64,000 nt of DNA from Panopea generosa (GCA_029582155.1 CM055905.1:4143920-4207919), one strand, 5' to 3'. Counted from the stretch's first letter, positions 33,846-47,009 are shown. Made by a program: numbers and translations. Notes: a model not told the origin generated them from the letters alone.

Positions 33846-35050
33846 TTGAATGAAGCTTCCGTGAGCATTTATGCTTTACCACGGGCATATGTTATTACAG
33901 CTTCCGTGAGCATCTTGCTTTACCACGGGCACTATATATTTATTTTTAACAGCTTCCATGAGCATCTTGCTTTACCACGGTCTTTATATATTTATTTTAA
34001 CAGCTTCCGTTAGAATTTATGCTCTACCATAGACAGAGGTTATTGGCAGCTTCCGTGAGCATCTGGCTTTACGACGGTCACTATATATTTTTACATAAGC
34101 TTCCCTGAGCATTTATGCTTTACCACGGGTATTATGTTATAACAGCTTCCGTGAGCATCTGGCTTTACCACGAGCACAATATATTTATTTTTAACATCTT
34201 CCGTGAGTATTTATGCTTTACCACGGGCATATGTTATTAGAAGGTTCCGTAAGCCTCTTGCTTTACCACGGACACTATATATATATTTTTACATAAAGCT
34301 TCTGTGAGCATTTATGCTTTACTACTGGCATATGTTATAAGCAGCTTCCGTGAGCATCTTGCTTTACCACGGACACTATATATATTTTTACATAAAGCTT
34401 CCGTGAGCATTTATGCTTTACTACGGGCATTTGTTATTAGCAACTTCCGTGAGCATCTTGCTTTACCACGGGCTCTATATATTTAATTTTAACAGCTTCC
34501 GTGAGCATATATGCTTTATCACGGACATATGTTATTACATGTAGCAGCTTCCGTGAGCATCTTGCTTTACCACGGACACTATATATATTTTTACATAAAG
34601 CTTTCGTGAGCTTTTATGCTTTACTACGGGCATATGTTATTAGCAGCTTCCGTGAACAACTTGCTTTACCATGGGCATTATATATATTATTTAATAAAGT
34701 TTCCGTGAGCATTTGTGCTTCAGCACGGGCTAGTTTATTTTCGTTATTTGTTTCTTTTAAGATTTATACTTTAGCACGGGTACATTATATATTTCCTATG
34801 CTTCCGTGAGCATTTGTGCTTTACCACGCACATATTTTTATGTTTTCAGAAGCTTCCGTGAGCATTTGTGCTTCAGCACGGGCTGGTTTGTTTTCTTCAT
34901 TTGATTCAGTGAGCATTTATGCTTAAACACAGCCATATCGTATATATTTAGCAGCTTCTGTGAGCATTTGTGCTTTACCATAGGCTGGTTCATTTGTTTT
35001 CTTCATTCGATTTGTGAGCCTTTGTGCTGGCCAGTGCATTTTTTTAAATT
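33195..35050. repeat. Hairpin-forming satellite with two alternating monomers
   Basis: About 35 monomers. Type 1 (~45 bp) has CCGTGAGCATTTATGCTTTA then CCACGG and ends GGCATATGTTATTAC. Type 2 (~52 bp) has CCGTGAGCATCTTGCTTTAC then CACGGGCACTATATA. In type 1, CCGTG pairs with CACGG and AGCAT with ATGCT, so each monomer can fold. They mostly alternate, which makes a ~97-bp higher-order unit. Multiple open frames here are artefacts. Confidence 0.88.
33799..33842. repeat. (AT)n run inside the satellite
   Basis: Twenty-two AT steps, grown from the ACTATATATAT stretch of a type 2 monomer. Confidence 0.95.
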
Positions 35051-35329
35051 TTTTTACCAGCTTGTGCGAACATTTATGGTTAATCTTGGATACATTATCC
35101 TATAATTCTGACAGTTTCTGCTAGGTTATGGGTTTAGCTATGGTTAGTTTGTGGCATGAGTTGTTCCACGTGCACTTCCGATTCGGGAGCTTAAACATGA
35201 TATATGCTTTAACACAGCCAGCATTATACCCTATCATATCTTTCCATATACTTGGAATAGTCATACACAAGGGGTTCCATCACTTGGTTTTAAATCCCCT
35301 TTGACATGTTAGTCATTAGCTTCATCTCT

Positions 35330-36440
35330 TTCAGCACAGTGAACTCCAGGCCGAAAAGAAAGCGTCAAGCGAAAGCGACACCAGCCGTTAACAATAAAAA
35401 ACGCCGTTTCACAACTGAAGACTGCCTGCCGCCCAATCGCAGTGCACACTCAGGACCATCACATACAGCGACAACAAGTCAGTCATCAACTGATGTCACT
35501 GTATCTGATAAGAATTATGTACATGAACCATGAACTTAAATCAGCCACTATCAACCGGATACTGCAGCTCTGCAGCTCTACAGCTGATAGCATCCGTCAC
35601 TGCTGCAATTACACCCTAAGTACAGGGATTGTTAAAGGTCAACAAAGTGTTAGGACTGACAACAATTAGACCAATACAACTAGCCAAGGCATTCAACCAG
35701 GGCATTTGAATATGCCAGGCATAAATGTCTTCTTATTATGTCAATAATGATAGTACAGTTCTCTTAAACTCTGCTTTTCCATCTAATCAGGCCACTTCTC
35801 TTCTAAGTAATCAAACATCAGTTTCTCTACCTTTACATGTCTCTGTTCCTCTGAAACTAGTGAAAGTAAAAGAGAAGCTATGAACAATGAGTTTGTTGAT
35901 TTTTCTACAATTTTTTGTCAATCCACCACAGTTATTCCAACTCACATTCTCTGTGTCTGGAATAGCTGCTGTCACCCCAACCTCCTCCAAGAAGTTCCAA
36001 TGGACAGATGCTTTCGCTTCTTACTCTTGTATCTGTCGGTTGAAGTAACCAGACATGGCTAATATGGCATCACTATCCGCTCAATTTCAAGTTCTTAATA
36101 AATTGGCATTTCTAGACAAACTACCCCATTTCCGTGGAAAATACTGCACAATGAGCTTTACATAAAAGCTCTGAGTCAAAGGAGGCTTTTCGATTCAACT
36201 TCTAGAGACCATTGTGTCACGCCAAGCAAGAATGTAACAAATACAACAGGGGTGGGGGCACTGCAAAAGATGTACGTTTTTACATCGCTGCAGAACCTGC
36301 TCTGGACAACATCCGCAATACAAATGCTGGAAACGATACCCAGAGCAGCAGCCCTCTCAACCTACCAATTCAACCACCAAACAAACACCAAAGAGTTTCA
36401 ATCCCTTACGATCCTTGCCAAACAGAAAATATACTGAAAA
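35330..36440 (+). pseudogene. Gag-like protein remnant with CCCH-type fingers
   Basis: After an acceptor-like CTTTCAG (35329-35335) comes a basic, nuclear-like segment (RPKRKRQAKATPAVNNKKRR). Later frames give KFQWTDAFASYSCIY and FQVLNKLAFLDKLPHFRG. A cysteine-histidine cluster CKRCTFLHRCRTCSGQHP then C follows near 36260-36320. The order (helical QWTDAF segment, then CCCH and CxxC..H..C fingers) matches the first gene of tyrosine-recombinase retroelements in invertebrates as I know them. Many stops and frame changes are present. It is probably the same element as the SGNH fragment, now split by the satellite. Confidence 0.5.
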
Positions 36441-36449
36441 ATCGTAATA

Positions 36450-38590
36450 TTTCCCCACCAACTCCAGTTAAATGGAGGGTTTTTGAATCGTTTTAAAAGG
36501 ATATGATAAAATCAGATTATAGATGATTGTTTTTACCAGCCTTGGTGTGTACCCAAATATGAATGTTTTGTCGTAACTAACGTGCCCAGCTTCTAAGTAC
36601 ATTGTACATGTACTATTATAATGATTATTTTGTGTAACATGTACTTTCAAAATTATAATGTTGTATTATTTCATTTCAACTCTCAAAATTATCTTCATCG
36701 TGTATGTTATACTATGATGATGTGCATATGTGCGATGCCCATACTGACGTTCAAACTTATAATATGTAAAACTATGTTTTCAAATTTGGATACATGAATT
36801 GTCACAGATACATTTGTATGTAATATACTAGAGCTTTGATTCTGTTTCTATATTAAAGTATCGTATATTACACACTTTGAATACCAAAGGCTTTAAAGTA
36901 TTTCACCATTATTGGACATTGATTACAAACATCATTGTCTACATAGGCTTTTAGAATACTATTCAAATGTGTGTGATACATTTACCGCATAATGTTATGG
37001 TAAAGTCAATCAGTTATCAATCGTTTTTCGTGTTTAGGAAGAATTAAATTTAGTTTCTTTATATGTTATATTTTTCATTCAATATGCAATCAATGCTTAA
37101 TTACATGCGATTGAATAATTCTCAGTTTGTTGGATAAACCTGACAGGATGCCTTCTTCTGCTTTCCTTCTCCACTCGAAATGTGGGAGAAGAAAGAACTA
37201 GCATTTATAGTTCTTCCTTTATGGCATATTCTATCGAACCCTTCTGACGATGTAATGTATAAAACTTTTATGGCACATGTGTGTCGTTTTCATAATGCAT
37301 AATGATTACCATGATTTATGACACATATGTGCTTAACATATAATGCATAATAATAACTGGCCACAATGTGACCCATTCATTGCATCCTTCGTTCAGTTGT
37401 TTTTTTTTCAAACCCTTAACAAGATTTATCAATAATAGCTATGGACATCATAGCGTGTTTTATAATTCGAGCTTAGGGCAGTCTTTATTGATTAAACAGG
37501 TCTTATCACAGTCTTTTCACACAGACGCTTAACTCTGTAGCAAACCTGAATCAGGTCTTATCGCAAGCCTCTCCACACATACGCAATTAGCTCTGTTGGA
37601 AGCCTAACCGATTAGCTCGTCGCTGATTGGTCATTTACCAGGTCAGACGAGATCCTTTGTCTTAGTTATTACTCTAGACACTTTCGGATCGCACATAGTT
37701 TTATTGTTACCCACCACCACCCCGATGCTCCACACAGATAAAGAATAATTATATGATCCATAATTCAGTTTTAGATATTTAACATATATGTTGGAGTGAC
37801 GTTTTCTATCGAACCCTTATTTATATATTGGAAATTTGGATGCATAATGCAGGAGTCACTACTAGACTTGGTGACGTTGAAATAATATGTACTCCACATA
37901 ACATCATATACCGGAGTACCTTTGTGCTCGTTATCAATAAGTTATTCTCATCATACTGAATATGCAGGCGTATTGTTCATAAAATATTTTCAGGAATGAA
38001 GCCCGACATTTATTGGTAAAAGACATTTGATAAATGGGCACAGGTTTCCAGAGTTTTACCTGGTTTTTCCTGGGCGAGTCGACCACGTTTTGAAAATATA
38101 CAATATATTAATATACTGTTCTTTTAAAATATGCCTATTATGTTTGTATCTATGGCTTGTCAATGTCACTCTATAGATGCGTTCCACAAATCACAAAATC
38201 AATGTCTGTTGTTGGTTTGATTTTTTTTACATTATAGTCATTTTATGGTACAATAAAAGGAGCGTATTCTGTCGAACCCTTCACATTTTATTTCTTTTTC
38301 TGTATTCTTTGAATATTTGCAATATATGTTATTGCTATTATGGCACATGTGTGCCTTGCTTCTGACGATGTAATGTATAAAACTTTTATGGCACATGTGT
38401 GTCGTTCTAATAATGCATAATGGTTACCATGATTTATGACACATATGTGCTTTACATATATTGCATAATAATAACTGGCCACAAAGTGACCCATTCATTG
38501 CATCCTTAGTTCAGTTTAATTTTTCAAACCCTTGGCAAGATTTATAAATAACATTATATAGATGAATATTTACTCAAGAATATTCTGTAA
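36450..38590. other. Intergenic with a 210-bp direct duplication
   Basis: 37230-37440 and 38350-38560 are near copies (TCTGACGATGTAATGTATAA .. CTGGCCACAA). 37640-37720 matches 25675-25760. No gene is visible. Confidence 0.6.
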
Positions 38591-38930
38591 TTCTACACTT
38601 TATCATACACAGTTGTGTGTACTGACGGGTACTACCTTGCCTGTCGTTATATCTTTACTTTATTTATCTACCAACTGTGAACACGCACTAAACCGAAATA
38701 TTAATGTATTGTTGTATGAACAAAGCTCCCATTCATTTGAAGTCATGTCTTGACCTTTGTCGAGTTGAGTATCCAAAGTTTATGTTTTATACTCATCAGT
38801 GATGTTCTCTTTACGAATTGAGATGAGACACGCTATTGATAAATATGAACATTATTGCATTTGTATATTGTACTTGTCAACCTGGTACGCAATACGTTTA
38901 ACTACCATTTATTTCTTCTTATTTGCAACA
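38590..38930 (-). other. Stranded piece of receptor 5' flank
   Basis: It matches 60630-60950 and 16020-16240 (CTACCAACTGTGAACACGCA; ACTCATCAGTGAT). No signal-peptide exon follows at the expected place (~38500), so this is a truncated promoter region. Confidence 0.65.
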
Positions 38931-40090
38931 GGAACGGAACAGCTAACCCGCCACTGTTGTATTTGTGTTATATACTTAACGGAACAGCTAACCCGACTCT
39001 GTTGTATTTCTGATATTTACTGAACGGAACAGCTAACACGCCACTGTTGTAATTGTGTTATATACTGAACGGAACAGCTAACACGCCACTGTTGTATTTC
39101 TGAAATAAACTGAACGGAACAGTTAACACGCCACTGTTGTATTTGTGTTATATACTGAACGGAACAGCTTACACGCCACTGTTGTATTTGCGTTATATAC
39201 TGAACGAAACAGCTAACATGCAACTGTTGTAATTATGATATATACTGAACGGAACAGCTAATCCACCACTGTTGTATTTGTGTTATATACTGAACAAAAC
39301 AGTTTACACGCCACTGTTGTATTTGTGTGATATACTAAACAGAACAGCTAACCCGGTTATGTTGTATTTCTGATATATACTGAACGGAACAGCTAACATG
39401 CCACTGTTGTAAATGTGTTATATACTGAACGGAACAGCTAACACGCCACTGTTGTATTTCTGATATAAACTGAACGGAACAGCTAACACGCCACTGTTGT
39501 ATTTGTGTTATATACTGAACGGAACAGCCAACATGCCACTGTTGTATTTGTGTTATATACTGAATGGAACAGCTAACATGCCACTGTTGTATTTGTGTTC
39601 TATACTGAACAGAACAGCTAACATGCCAATGTTTTATTTGTGTTATATACTGAACGGAATAGCTAACATGCCACTGTTGTATTTGTGTTATATACTGAAC
39701 GGAACAGCTCACCTGACACTGTTGTATTCGTGTTATATACTGAACGCAACAGCTAACCCGCCACTGTTGTATTTGTGTTATGTACTGAACGGAACAGCTA
39801 ACCCGCCACTGTTGTATTTCTGATATATACTGAACTGAACTGCTAACACGCCACTGTTGTATTTGTGTTATATACTTAACGGAACAGCTAACCCGACTCT
39901 GTTGTATTTCTGATATATACTGAACGGAACAGCTAACATGCCACTGTTGTAATTGTGTTATATACTGAACGGAACAGCTAACACGCCACTGTTGTATTTC
40001 TGATATAAACTGAACGGAACAGCTAACACGCCACTGTTGTATTTGTGTTATATACTGAACGGAACAGCTAACCCGCCACTGTTGTATTTC
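38930..40090. repeat. 45-bp satellite seeded by a MITE end
   Basis: About 26 copies of a unit containing CTGAACGGAACAGCTAACAC, GCCACTGTTGTATT and TGTGTTATATA. The unit equals the terminal inverted repeat of the MITE at 21483-21713 plus ~17 bases. Since 45 is a multiple of three, both strands stay open for hundreds of codons with a 15-residue period. Confidence 0.92.
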
Positions 40091-40149
40091 CAATTAATTC
40101 GTCAAAAGGACTTGGTTCACGAATGGTCAAAAATCGCCCTGTCTCAGAA

Positions 40150-42270
40150 TTTAATGAAATTGGTACAACATATTACCCATTGTTTGTAGTAAATAAAATA
40201 AAACATATTTAATTGATTTAAACATTTATTTTGTAACCATGGCACTATTTGTAAATTAACTGATTTTGTAATAATTTTTATATATACGCAATATTTATAG
40301 AATTAGACGTGTTTAATTTATAGTTACTAGGATTTGTAAACCATAAGGTGATTGTCAATATACTCGACCTTCAAAACAGTATTAAATGTATAAAAATCTT
40401 ATTGCCATAGTAACCAAATGACTTGATTTTTAATTGTAATCCATTTTTAATGCTATTTTGTGTGTTCTATTTAGGAAGTATTCATAATTGGTTCAGTCTC
40501 ATACCAAAACTATAGCAAATCTAACCTTTCATCCCACATGTACACTTAAACTTAGTTACCAAGTTACCAAGGCAACAATAGTTATTGAAAAAAATGATTA
40601 TGAAGCTAATGGGAAAAAATTCAAAAGTGTTACCATGACATATTTTGATAACTTTCAGTGATATTTAAACATAAAAAACATGTTATATATTTGTTAACCA
40701 TACCCGTATAGATGTGTACATTAAGTAACAGATACTGTGTACCAGTGGATTTTATGAGATACAATAGAACTTCGTTGGCTTGAACACGGATGACTGGAAC
40801 ACCGCACATGGCTCGAACCACTTATCTGGTCCCGGCTGAAATACTATTAAATTTCTGTTATTCTACCTCCGATGGCTAAAACACCGATGTCGGGAAGAAT
40901 CGAACTAGAAATTAGGTCCAGCCAACATATTTGCCTGTATTTTTTACTCATTTCGTTCGAACTATTTTGTCCAGTCCCGTCGGGTTCGATCCATCGAAGT
41001 TCTACTGTATTTATCTTTATATACTTGGAATAAGTTCTATCATCCCGATACAACTCAGGAAATCTATAATATATGATTTGCACTTGCTGTCAAAGATCTG
41101 CTAAATATAATGCTTTTCAACCAGTTACAAGAGTTATGCACTTTTTTAAACAAAGGAACCATAATAATCTTAGCATATGTTGTGGTAATGTAACTTTACG
41201 TAATGAGCATATATACCTTTCAGCAATAGAATAAGTGAAAAAAGCAGCATGTCCCTTTAAAGTACTTTAGTACGCCAATAAACGTGAATGGCTGATGTAT
41301 TACGCATCGATTTTACAAACCTCTTTGTTTTGATTAGTAATACTGCAATTATCTAAAGCTTTATATTCCTTCTAGTGTTTCATGAAGTAAACACTTAAAA
41401 CATTCACAAAATAGTTCTTACAGATCATGTCATGTCAGCACGCTATTGAAACACGCTTTATGTTAAAACTAGATATTTAACAATACAATGTGCAAACTCA
41501 TTCATATCAAGAACAACTGCAGTAGACACGGACATTATTACAACAAACACAAGGTTAATGTTGGTGGTAATAATTATCTCTTCCTGTAAACAAGTCAATT
41601 ATGTTATTGTAGGGATTTGCATTTTGAGCTAGTTAGTCACTTACGGATAATCATTTGAATAAGTGACTTCTTAATGATGATGATACATGTAGTTACATAA
41701 AGGTATCTTATAAAAATACATATATCACGTTATGTTTCATTTAGTTTTCTATCACTTGTTAAAGGGTCTACTCCGCCACAAAACTCCCCTCAGAGTCGGA
41801 GCTATCAACAGTCTGTGGAATATCAAAAGCATCCTCCAAATAATAACCTCAATCTCTGACTCCATATCTCTCATTTGGACGTTCAGGTATGGACAGTCCC
41901 AAGTACCAGAGAATGACGGCTATGTGTGAGCATACACCAACTGCCCTTGCTCCGACCCTACACTTACAGTACCAAGCATGTATATCAGTTGCCGTGTACT
42001 GTATCCATACAATATATGTCTTGGCTGATACATGTCTGCTCTGAAGCCAGACACGAATTAGATTTTCTGCCTCCTAGTGAATCTGAATGTGACAGTTACC
42101 TCGAACATATTCCTATATATAGTTCGAACTTAACTTTAGCTGATATGTCCCAAGAGTTATTGAGCGTAGTTTGGTTTCATCAAGTTTAGGAAAGTTGATA
42201 CTTCAATTATCAACTGGCACCCACACGGCAGATCTTCTGTCCATGTTATTAGATTCAACAAAATCCTGCT
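40150..42270. other. Left part of the DDE element, no gene recognised
   Basis: Two open frames at 41732-42189 (plus) are short and have no domain I know. The stretch may be non-coding element sequence. Confidence 0.4.
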
Positions 42271-42279
42271 GCAAGAGCT

Positions 42280-43750
42280 TTATCATCTTCACTCTCTTTG
42301 ATAGAGTTGATTGGTCTGAAATATTTATTTGATATTGCACACACAATACCCACATAGTCTTAGATACAAGGCACTTGGTTGGTTGGTAGAATATGATCCA
42401 AGTACTTCCATCTTTTGATCCTAGGATTGGCTGCTTCTACTTCCCATCGTACCTATAAATAAATGTGGACAATCATATTAGCATAATAATGTGAGCACAT
42501 CAATTTAGTGTATCATATAGTTTTGTAAAATTACGTTTGTGTATTAAATATATTTGTACACATGTTTATTGTTTTATGTATTAATATATAAATATGAAGT
42601 ATTTATGTATAATGGTATGTATCCATTGGTAGAACATTAGTATATTACGCCTCAGAGGTAGATGTTATTTAAATAATATACAAGTAGAATGCTTACCTCC
42701 GTAACCAGTCTGCTAGTATAAGCATCTTCGGTCGACATCTGACGTTGACAACGTACCATAAATGCTGGCATTTCGGTTTGTATACCGATGTCTTCTAAGA
42801 GTTGGATTGAATCCCTAAAACCTCTGTCAACAATGAATATATCGCTTGGCTTAACCCAACATTTCATTTGTTCTGCATTGTTGTTCATCATATGCTTTAA
42901 AATAGAAGTATCATCATTTTTGGTATCAGCAAAATATGGTCCTAAAACAGTTAGAAAATAGCCAATAGTAGTGACTATCACTATTGGTTTGACAAGTGGT
43001 TGTCCTTTATGTACATTAGGACCGCCTTTGAAAGTGGAAGTTGTTACTTTTATTAATGTAGATATAAGTACCATCTAGAACTAATATTACTTGATCCTCA
43101 CTTTCACTTAACAAAGATTTGGCCAGGGTCCGTGTGTGATTTGTGATGACATCTTGACGAGTTATGTGTGTGCATCCCAAATAAGTAGGAACATAGTCCT
43201 GCATCAGTGTTTTTGTACATACTGCCCTCCTTAAACTTAACTTGGACGTTAAGAAAAGTGTCGGAAGTAATTTATTTGACACGCCAGATTTCGTTTTAAG
43301 CAGAAAGTTTTCTAGTGTTGTCAATAAACTTCTGGAATGTGTATTCCGAATGTTAGATTTCACTTGTTGAAAAAAGGTCTAAAAACTGGTCCCTGGTCAG
43401 TCATGTGAGATTGATAAGATCAGTTTCACTGTACGACTCCAGATTATCAAAGGATATTCGCTTGGTTGACATACGTTGAACCATTCCACGTATATATACT
43501 GAATAAGGTCCAAAATGGTTGTTTTGTTAACATAGACATTATCTAAGGTTTTTTAGGTGGAAGACGGAACTTGGTGTTAGGTTTTCACACAGGTCATCAA
43601 AATATACAGAGCAATATCTACTTCCAGCTGCTATCAAAATATTTTGCTTCAAAAATACATCTTAACGAATGGTTTGAGAAAAACCATTAACTTGGATCCA
43701 GGCCGTTTGCAGATAAAACAGTAGGCTTGGGTTTTTGGAGCACCTTTAAT
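42280..43750 (-). pseudogene. DDE_4-type transposase, disrupted
   Basis: Three parts carry the triad: the first Asp in VILVLDGTYIYI, the second in IFIVDRGFRDS, and the Glu in RWEVEAANPRIKRWKYLDHI. A 244-bp intron, 42453-42696 (GTAAGC..TATAG), lies between the second and third and keeps frame (VTE|VRWE). The HKGQPLVKP and TEDAYTSRLVTE stretches are typical of a family of IS5/Harbinger-like enzymes abundant in molluscs. Damage: a frameshift at 43020-43060 after FQRRS, a TAA after QVPCI near 42380, and a badly worn N-terminal half (43380-43750, including CFICKRPG). Confidence 0.82.
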
Positions 43751-44334
43751 TTTAAGATTGACTGACGATGGATTAAACATAGTGTTTTAGCTTCATCATT
43801 AGATACTTGTACATGGTCATGATGCTTTCCTGCAGGCGTGTCTGCTTTGTAAGCATGTCGGCTTCATTTACCACATATCAAATCTTTGCCTGTTGTTTCT
43901 AGCAGCATATTTTTCCTCAAATATTAAGTTAAATGTTTTATGACTGGACGCGATTGCTGTACTTTCAGTCACTTCGCACCAATACACAGCTAGCAGGCAT
44001 TCTGGAAAATATGTTAATGATTTAGATAATTAATTCCTGTGTGTAAAATTGACAAGTAGTACAATATATTAATGGTGGATCTACTCTTTAAAGAAACCGG
44101 CGTAAACTGACACCCTCCCCCCACGAACTGAAAGTCTGGATCCGCCCCTGTATATGATGATATATTAATTATTCTCTAAAATATGAATTATGTACAGTGA
44201 CCATCTCATATGAGAGAACCTTAAAATGATATGATTATATTTTAAACAGTTTTGCATTGTTTTTGGTTTGATTCTAATATTTATAAAGAATTATTTCTTC
44301 TTTTATTAGAATACACAGCAAAAGAAATGAAAAA

Positions 44335-44430
44335 AAAAATGCTGTCAAGTAGAATTGAATTGACGTCCTCGCGATAAGAAGACAAACGCGCTAACCACTA
44401 TACCAAGGAGAATGTTGAAACATTTCCGTT
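44335..44430 (-). mobile_element. tRNA-like SINE head
   Basis: The minus strand reads TATAGTGGTTAGCGCGTTTG with a worn B box. It lies inside the DDE element. Confidence 0.4.
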
Positions 44431-45374
44431 AAAGTTAATACTCTAACGTAACAGTTCAAATGTATTTGAATTGCACTTGTCTTTTGGTATTTTCATTTAT
44501 TATTTTAAAGCTTAGAACACCCCCCTCCCCCCCAATTTATCTGAACATTTACACTGGTTGACTGATAAACAACTTGTTCAATATATATATATATATTCAA
44601 CATATAAACAGCCTACTGTTTACTGAAGGCAGTATCGCTATTTCCGTCTGCAGTCACGGTGGATCTGCTGAAAGGCTTTGCATAATATATAGATGCGAGA
44701 TCTAAAATGTTATTCAGTCCACACTTTCATACATACTGGTTAAACCATGCCATCTTTAAATATAACTTGTCTTCAGATTAATCTTCACAGTAAAACGCTA
44801 CACTTTGACCAATTCAGATCATGACAGATGTAAACAACGACACGGTCACTGTTCTTTAAAATATTCGCGGCCAGAGTCAAATAATTCCATAACAAGAAAT
44901 AACAAATTAAATAACATCAGACAGATTTAGTAATCATACCTTTACTAAGCCTGTAAATGCATCTCTATTTGACTGTTGTTGTTATGGTTCGACTTCGTTT
45001 ACTCCCGCAGCATCATTATATACAGCATATATTTCGGATAGGTCTAGTACGCGGATACACTCGAGTGGTATGTCGAATGTATGTATCTTTAGTGTGTTTA
45101 ACGATCGTAGGGCGAAATATATATATTTTAGATTTTAAAAACTAACCAAATTACAAACAAAACATATTTTAAGTTGTTGTATGACACAGCAAGACATGTC
45201 TATTGCAGGTCAGGTCATCAACTAGTATCTACTTCTAGCGTATTTGGGAAATTTTCATGTTTTAAAACTTTTTTAATAGGGAAGACATGCATTCGACACC
45301 CCAAAATTACCAGTGATGACTTATTTTAACATAGTTAAACACATGTTAAATTTTCAATGTGTCGCATAATGTGT

Positions 45375-45792
45375 CTTCAAATATGATGAAAAATGCAAAA
45401 TTCACTCGACCATACCTTCTTTAGTGATGCTTTAATCACAGAATGACTGTTATTTAGATTACAAAACATATACAGTATAAAAGATAAATGCTAATTACAA
45501 TCAATATTACGAAAAGTTGAACAGAAAATAATGATTTTATTTTTTTGTAAAAGCAGGGCCATTTTTGGCCATTCGTGAACCTATTCCTTTATTTCCTCAA
45601 ATATGATAAAAAAAATACAAAAGTCACTCGACCATACCCTCTTTAATGATGCTTTATTCACAGAATGACGGTTATTTAGATTACAAAACATATACAGTAT
45701 AAAAGATAAATGCTAATTACAATCATTATTACGAAAGTTTTATTTTTTCGAAAAAGCAGGGCCTTTTTTGGCCCTTCGTGAACTTAGTCCTT
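45375..45792. repeat. Tandem duplication of the element's right end
   Basis: Two ~200-bp copies share TCACTCGACCATACC, TAGATTACAAAACATATACA and the terminal GCAGGGCC..GTGAAC. The outer copy has lost ~20 bases. Confidence 0.85.
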
Positions 45793-46956
45793 TAGAATAG
45801 TGCTAATAAAAGTTGTATATGCAAATATCAGACAATTATGTAGTTTTACATAACATACATGTTCTTTCTTTTTCAAATTTCAAGAAAAAATGCTTTGGTA
45901 CTTTTTGCGAAAATACATGAAATGTCAGATGTCAGGTTAGCTATTCCGTTCAGAATAATTTCTAACTCTTTGTTGCTTTAAACTCAATGTGGAGTTTGCT
46001 CGTCTGTTTATGTTCCCCTGACAATATTTTGGATATAAATAATCTTAACACCTGTATTTACATGGGTTTCTTCACTACACTACACATTTGTTATACACAT
46101 TTAGTTGAACTCTTCAAATCGGAGAATTATTAATTGTTTTATTTGTCTTTAAATTAACTTAGATGCTGATTAATAATATAATTATAATGTGTTAAAATGA
46201 AGGACAAACCCAAAACTAACATTGTATGGTGGCGTTAAACTGTCAATAATAAATAGTATAAATGATTTTCTTCTGACAAAGCTTGATTTTCATACAGAAG
46301 TATATATAAGGCACGTAGCTATTCATCGACATAAACATACATAGCATAAATTCACAACATAGTTTTATGCATGATAATGTACACTTTGCATATTATTTTA
46401 AAAGTTTATATATACATATTTACACAAATTCAATATAGAACTATAGCACAAAGCAAGTAGCCAATAAATATATAACACAGTAACATATAAATAGAAACAT
46501 AAATATTGGATAAAACAAGTAAATGTAATGGTTAAGAATAAAATAAGTGATACACACACACACTTGAAGGTAACGAAAAACACGTATTTGATATGTAGTT
46601 TTTATAGTGGCTTCAAATTCATATTGAACGTCATACCGCAAGTAACTGAAGAACTTTGGACCGATCTTGGTTCAAACCCGTAACCCGAGTGGGAGTTAGA
46701 TGATCTTGACACGGCGCCTCAGATATCTCAACCACGGATGGAGGGTTGGGGGATGGGGTCATTCAGATGTTCATGCTTTAACCCTTATCATTATACTCTA
46801 TTTATTAAAATTCCCTCGCTTTTATATATATAATACAATATATGGTGCTTCGTTTCTTGTAATATTATAATGCCTATATATTATAATGTTAAAGGTTGTT
46901 AAATTCACAAATTCACAAACACGTCAATATATGTCGCTACATGTCTTTTATATTGT
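45793..46956 (-). other. 3' flank of receptor unit 2
   Basis: Diverged homologue of 1-1680. It starts in the right half of the MITE (CAGACAATTATGTA; GTTAGCTATTCCGTTCAG at ~45932). The two SINEs found in the other copies are absent. A tRNA-like stretch at 46665-46740 matches 1225-1310. Confidence 0.7.
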
Positions 46957-47009
46957 TTAGTTTGGGATGTTCGTGTTGACGTAGTCAATCTCTCCAGGCA
47001 CTGGCATTC
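46957..47009 (-). pseudogene. Unit 2 terminal exon (YVNT)
   Basis: Acceptor TTTTACAG, then MPVPGEIDYVNTNIPN and TAA at 46959-46957. Confidence 0.75.

Larger units (their letters stand above)
40105..45792 (-). mobile_element. DDE transposon with ~35-bp inverted ends
   Basis: The left end AAAGGACTTGGTTCACGAAT (from 40105) matches the complement of the right end, CTTCGTGAACTTAGTCCTTT (ends about 45793). The homology continues through GGTCAAAAATCGCCCTG. A paralogous site without the element exists at 21531-21545. It carries a broken DDE transposase. The right end is present twice (45375-45592 and 45597-45792). The target duplication is unclear. Confidence 0.78.

Noticed and set aside
33202..34809. 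Serial open frames reading SFREHLALPRALYI-like text
   Set aside because: They follow the hairpin satellite monomers and shift frame with each length change; not coding.
38930..40090. CRISPR-like regular repeat spacing
   Set aside because: The units are contiguous tandem copies without unique spacers, in a eukaryotic genome.
39335..40093. 252-codon open frame (minus) with a 15-residue repeat
   Set aside because: It is the 45-bp satellite. Both strands stay open because the period is a multiple of three, and no start, splice or domain context exists.
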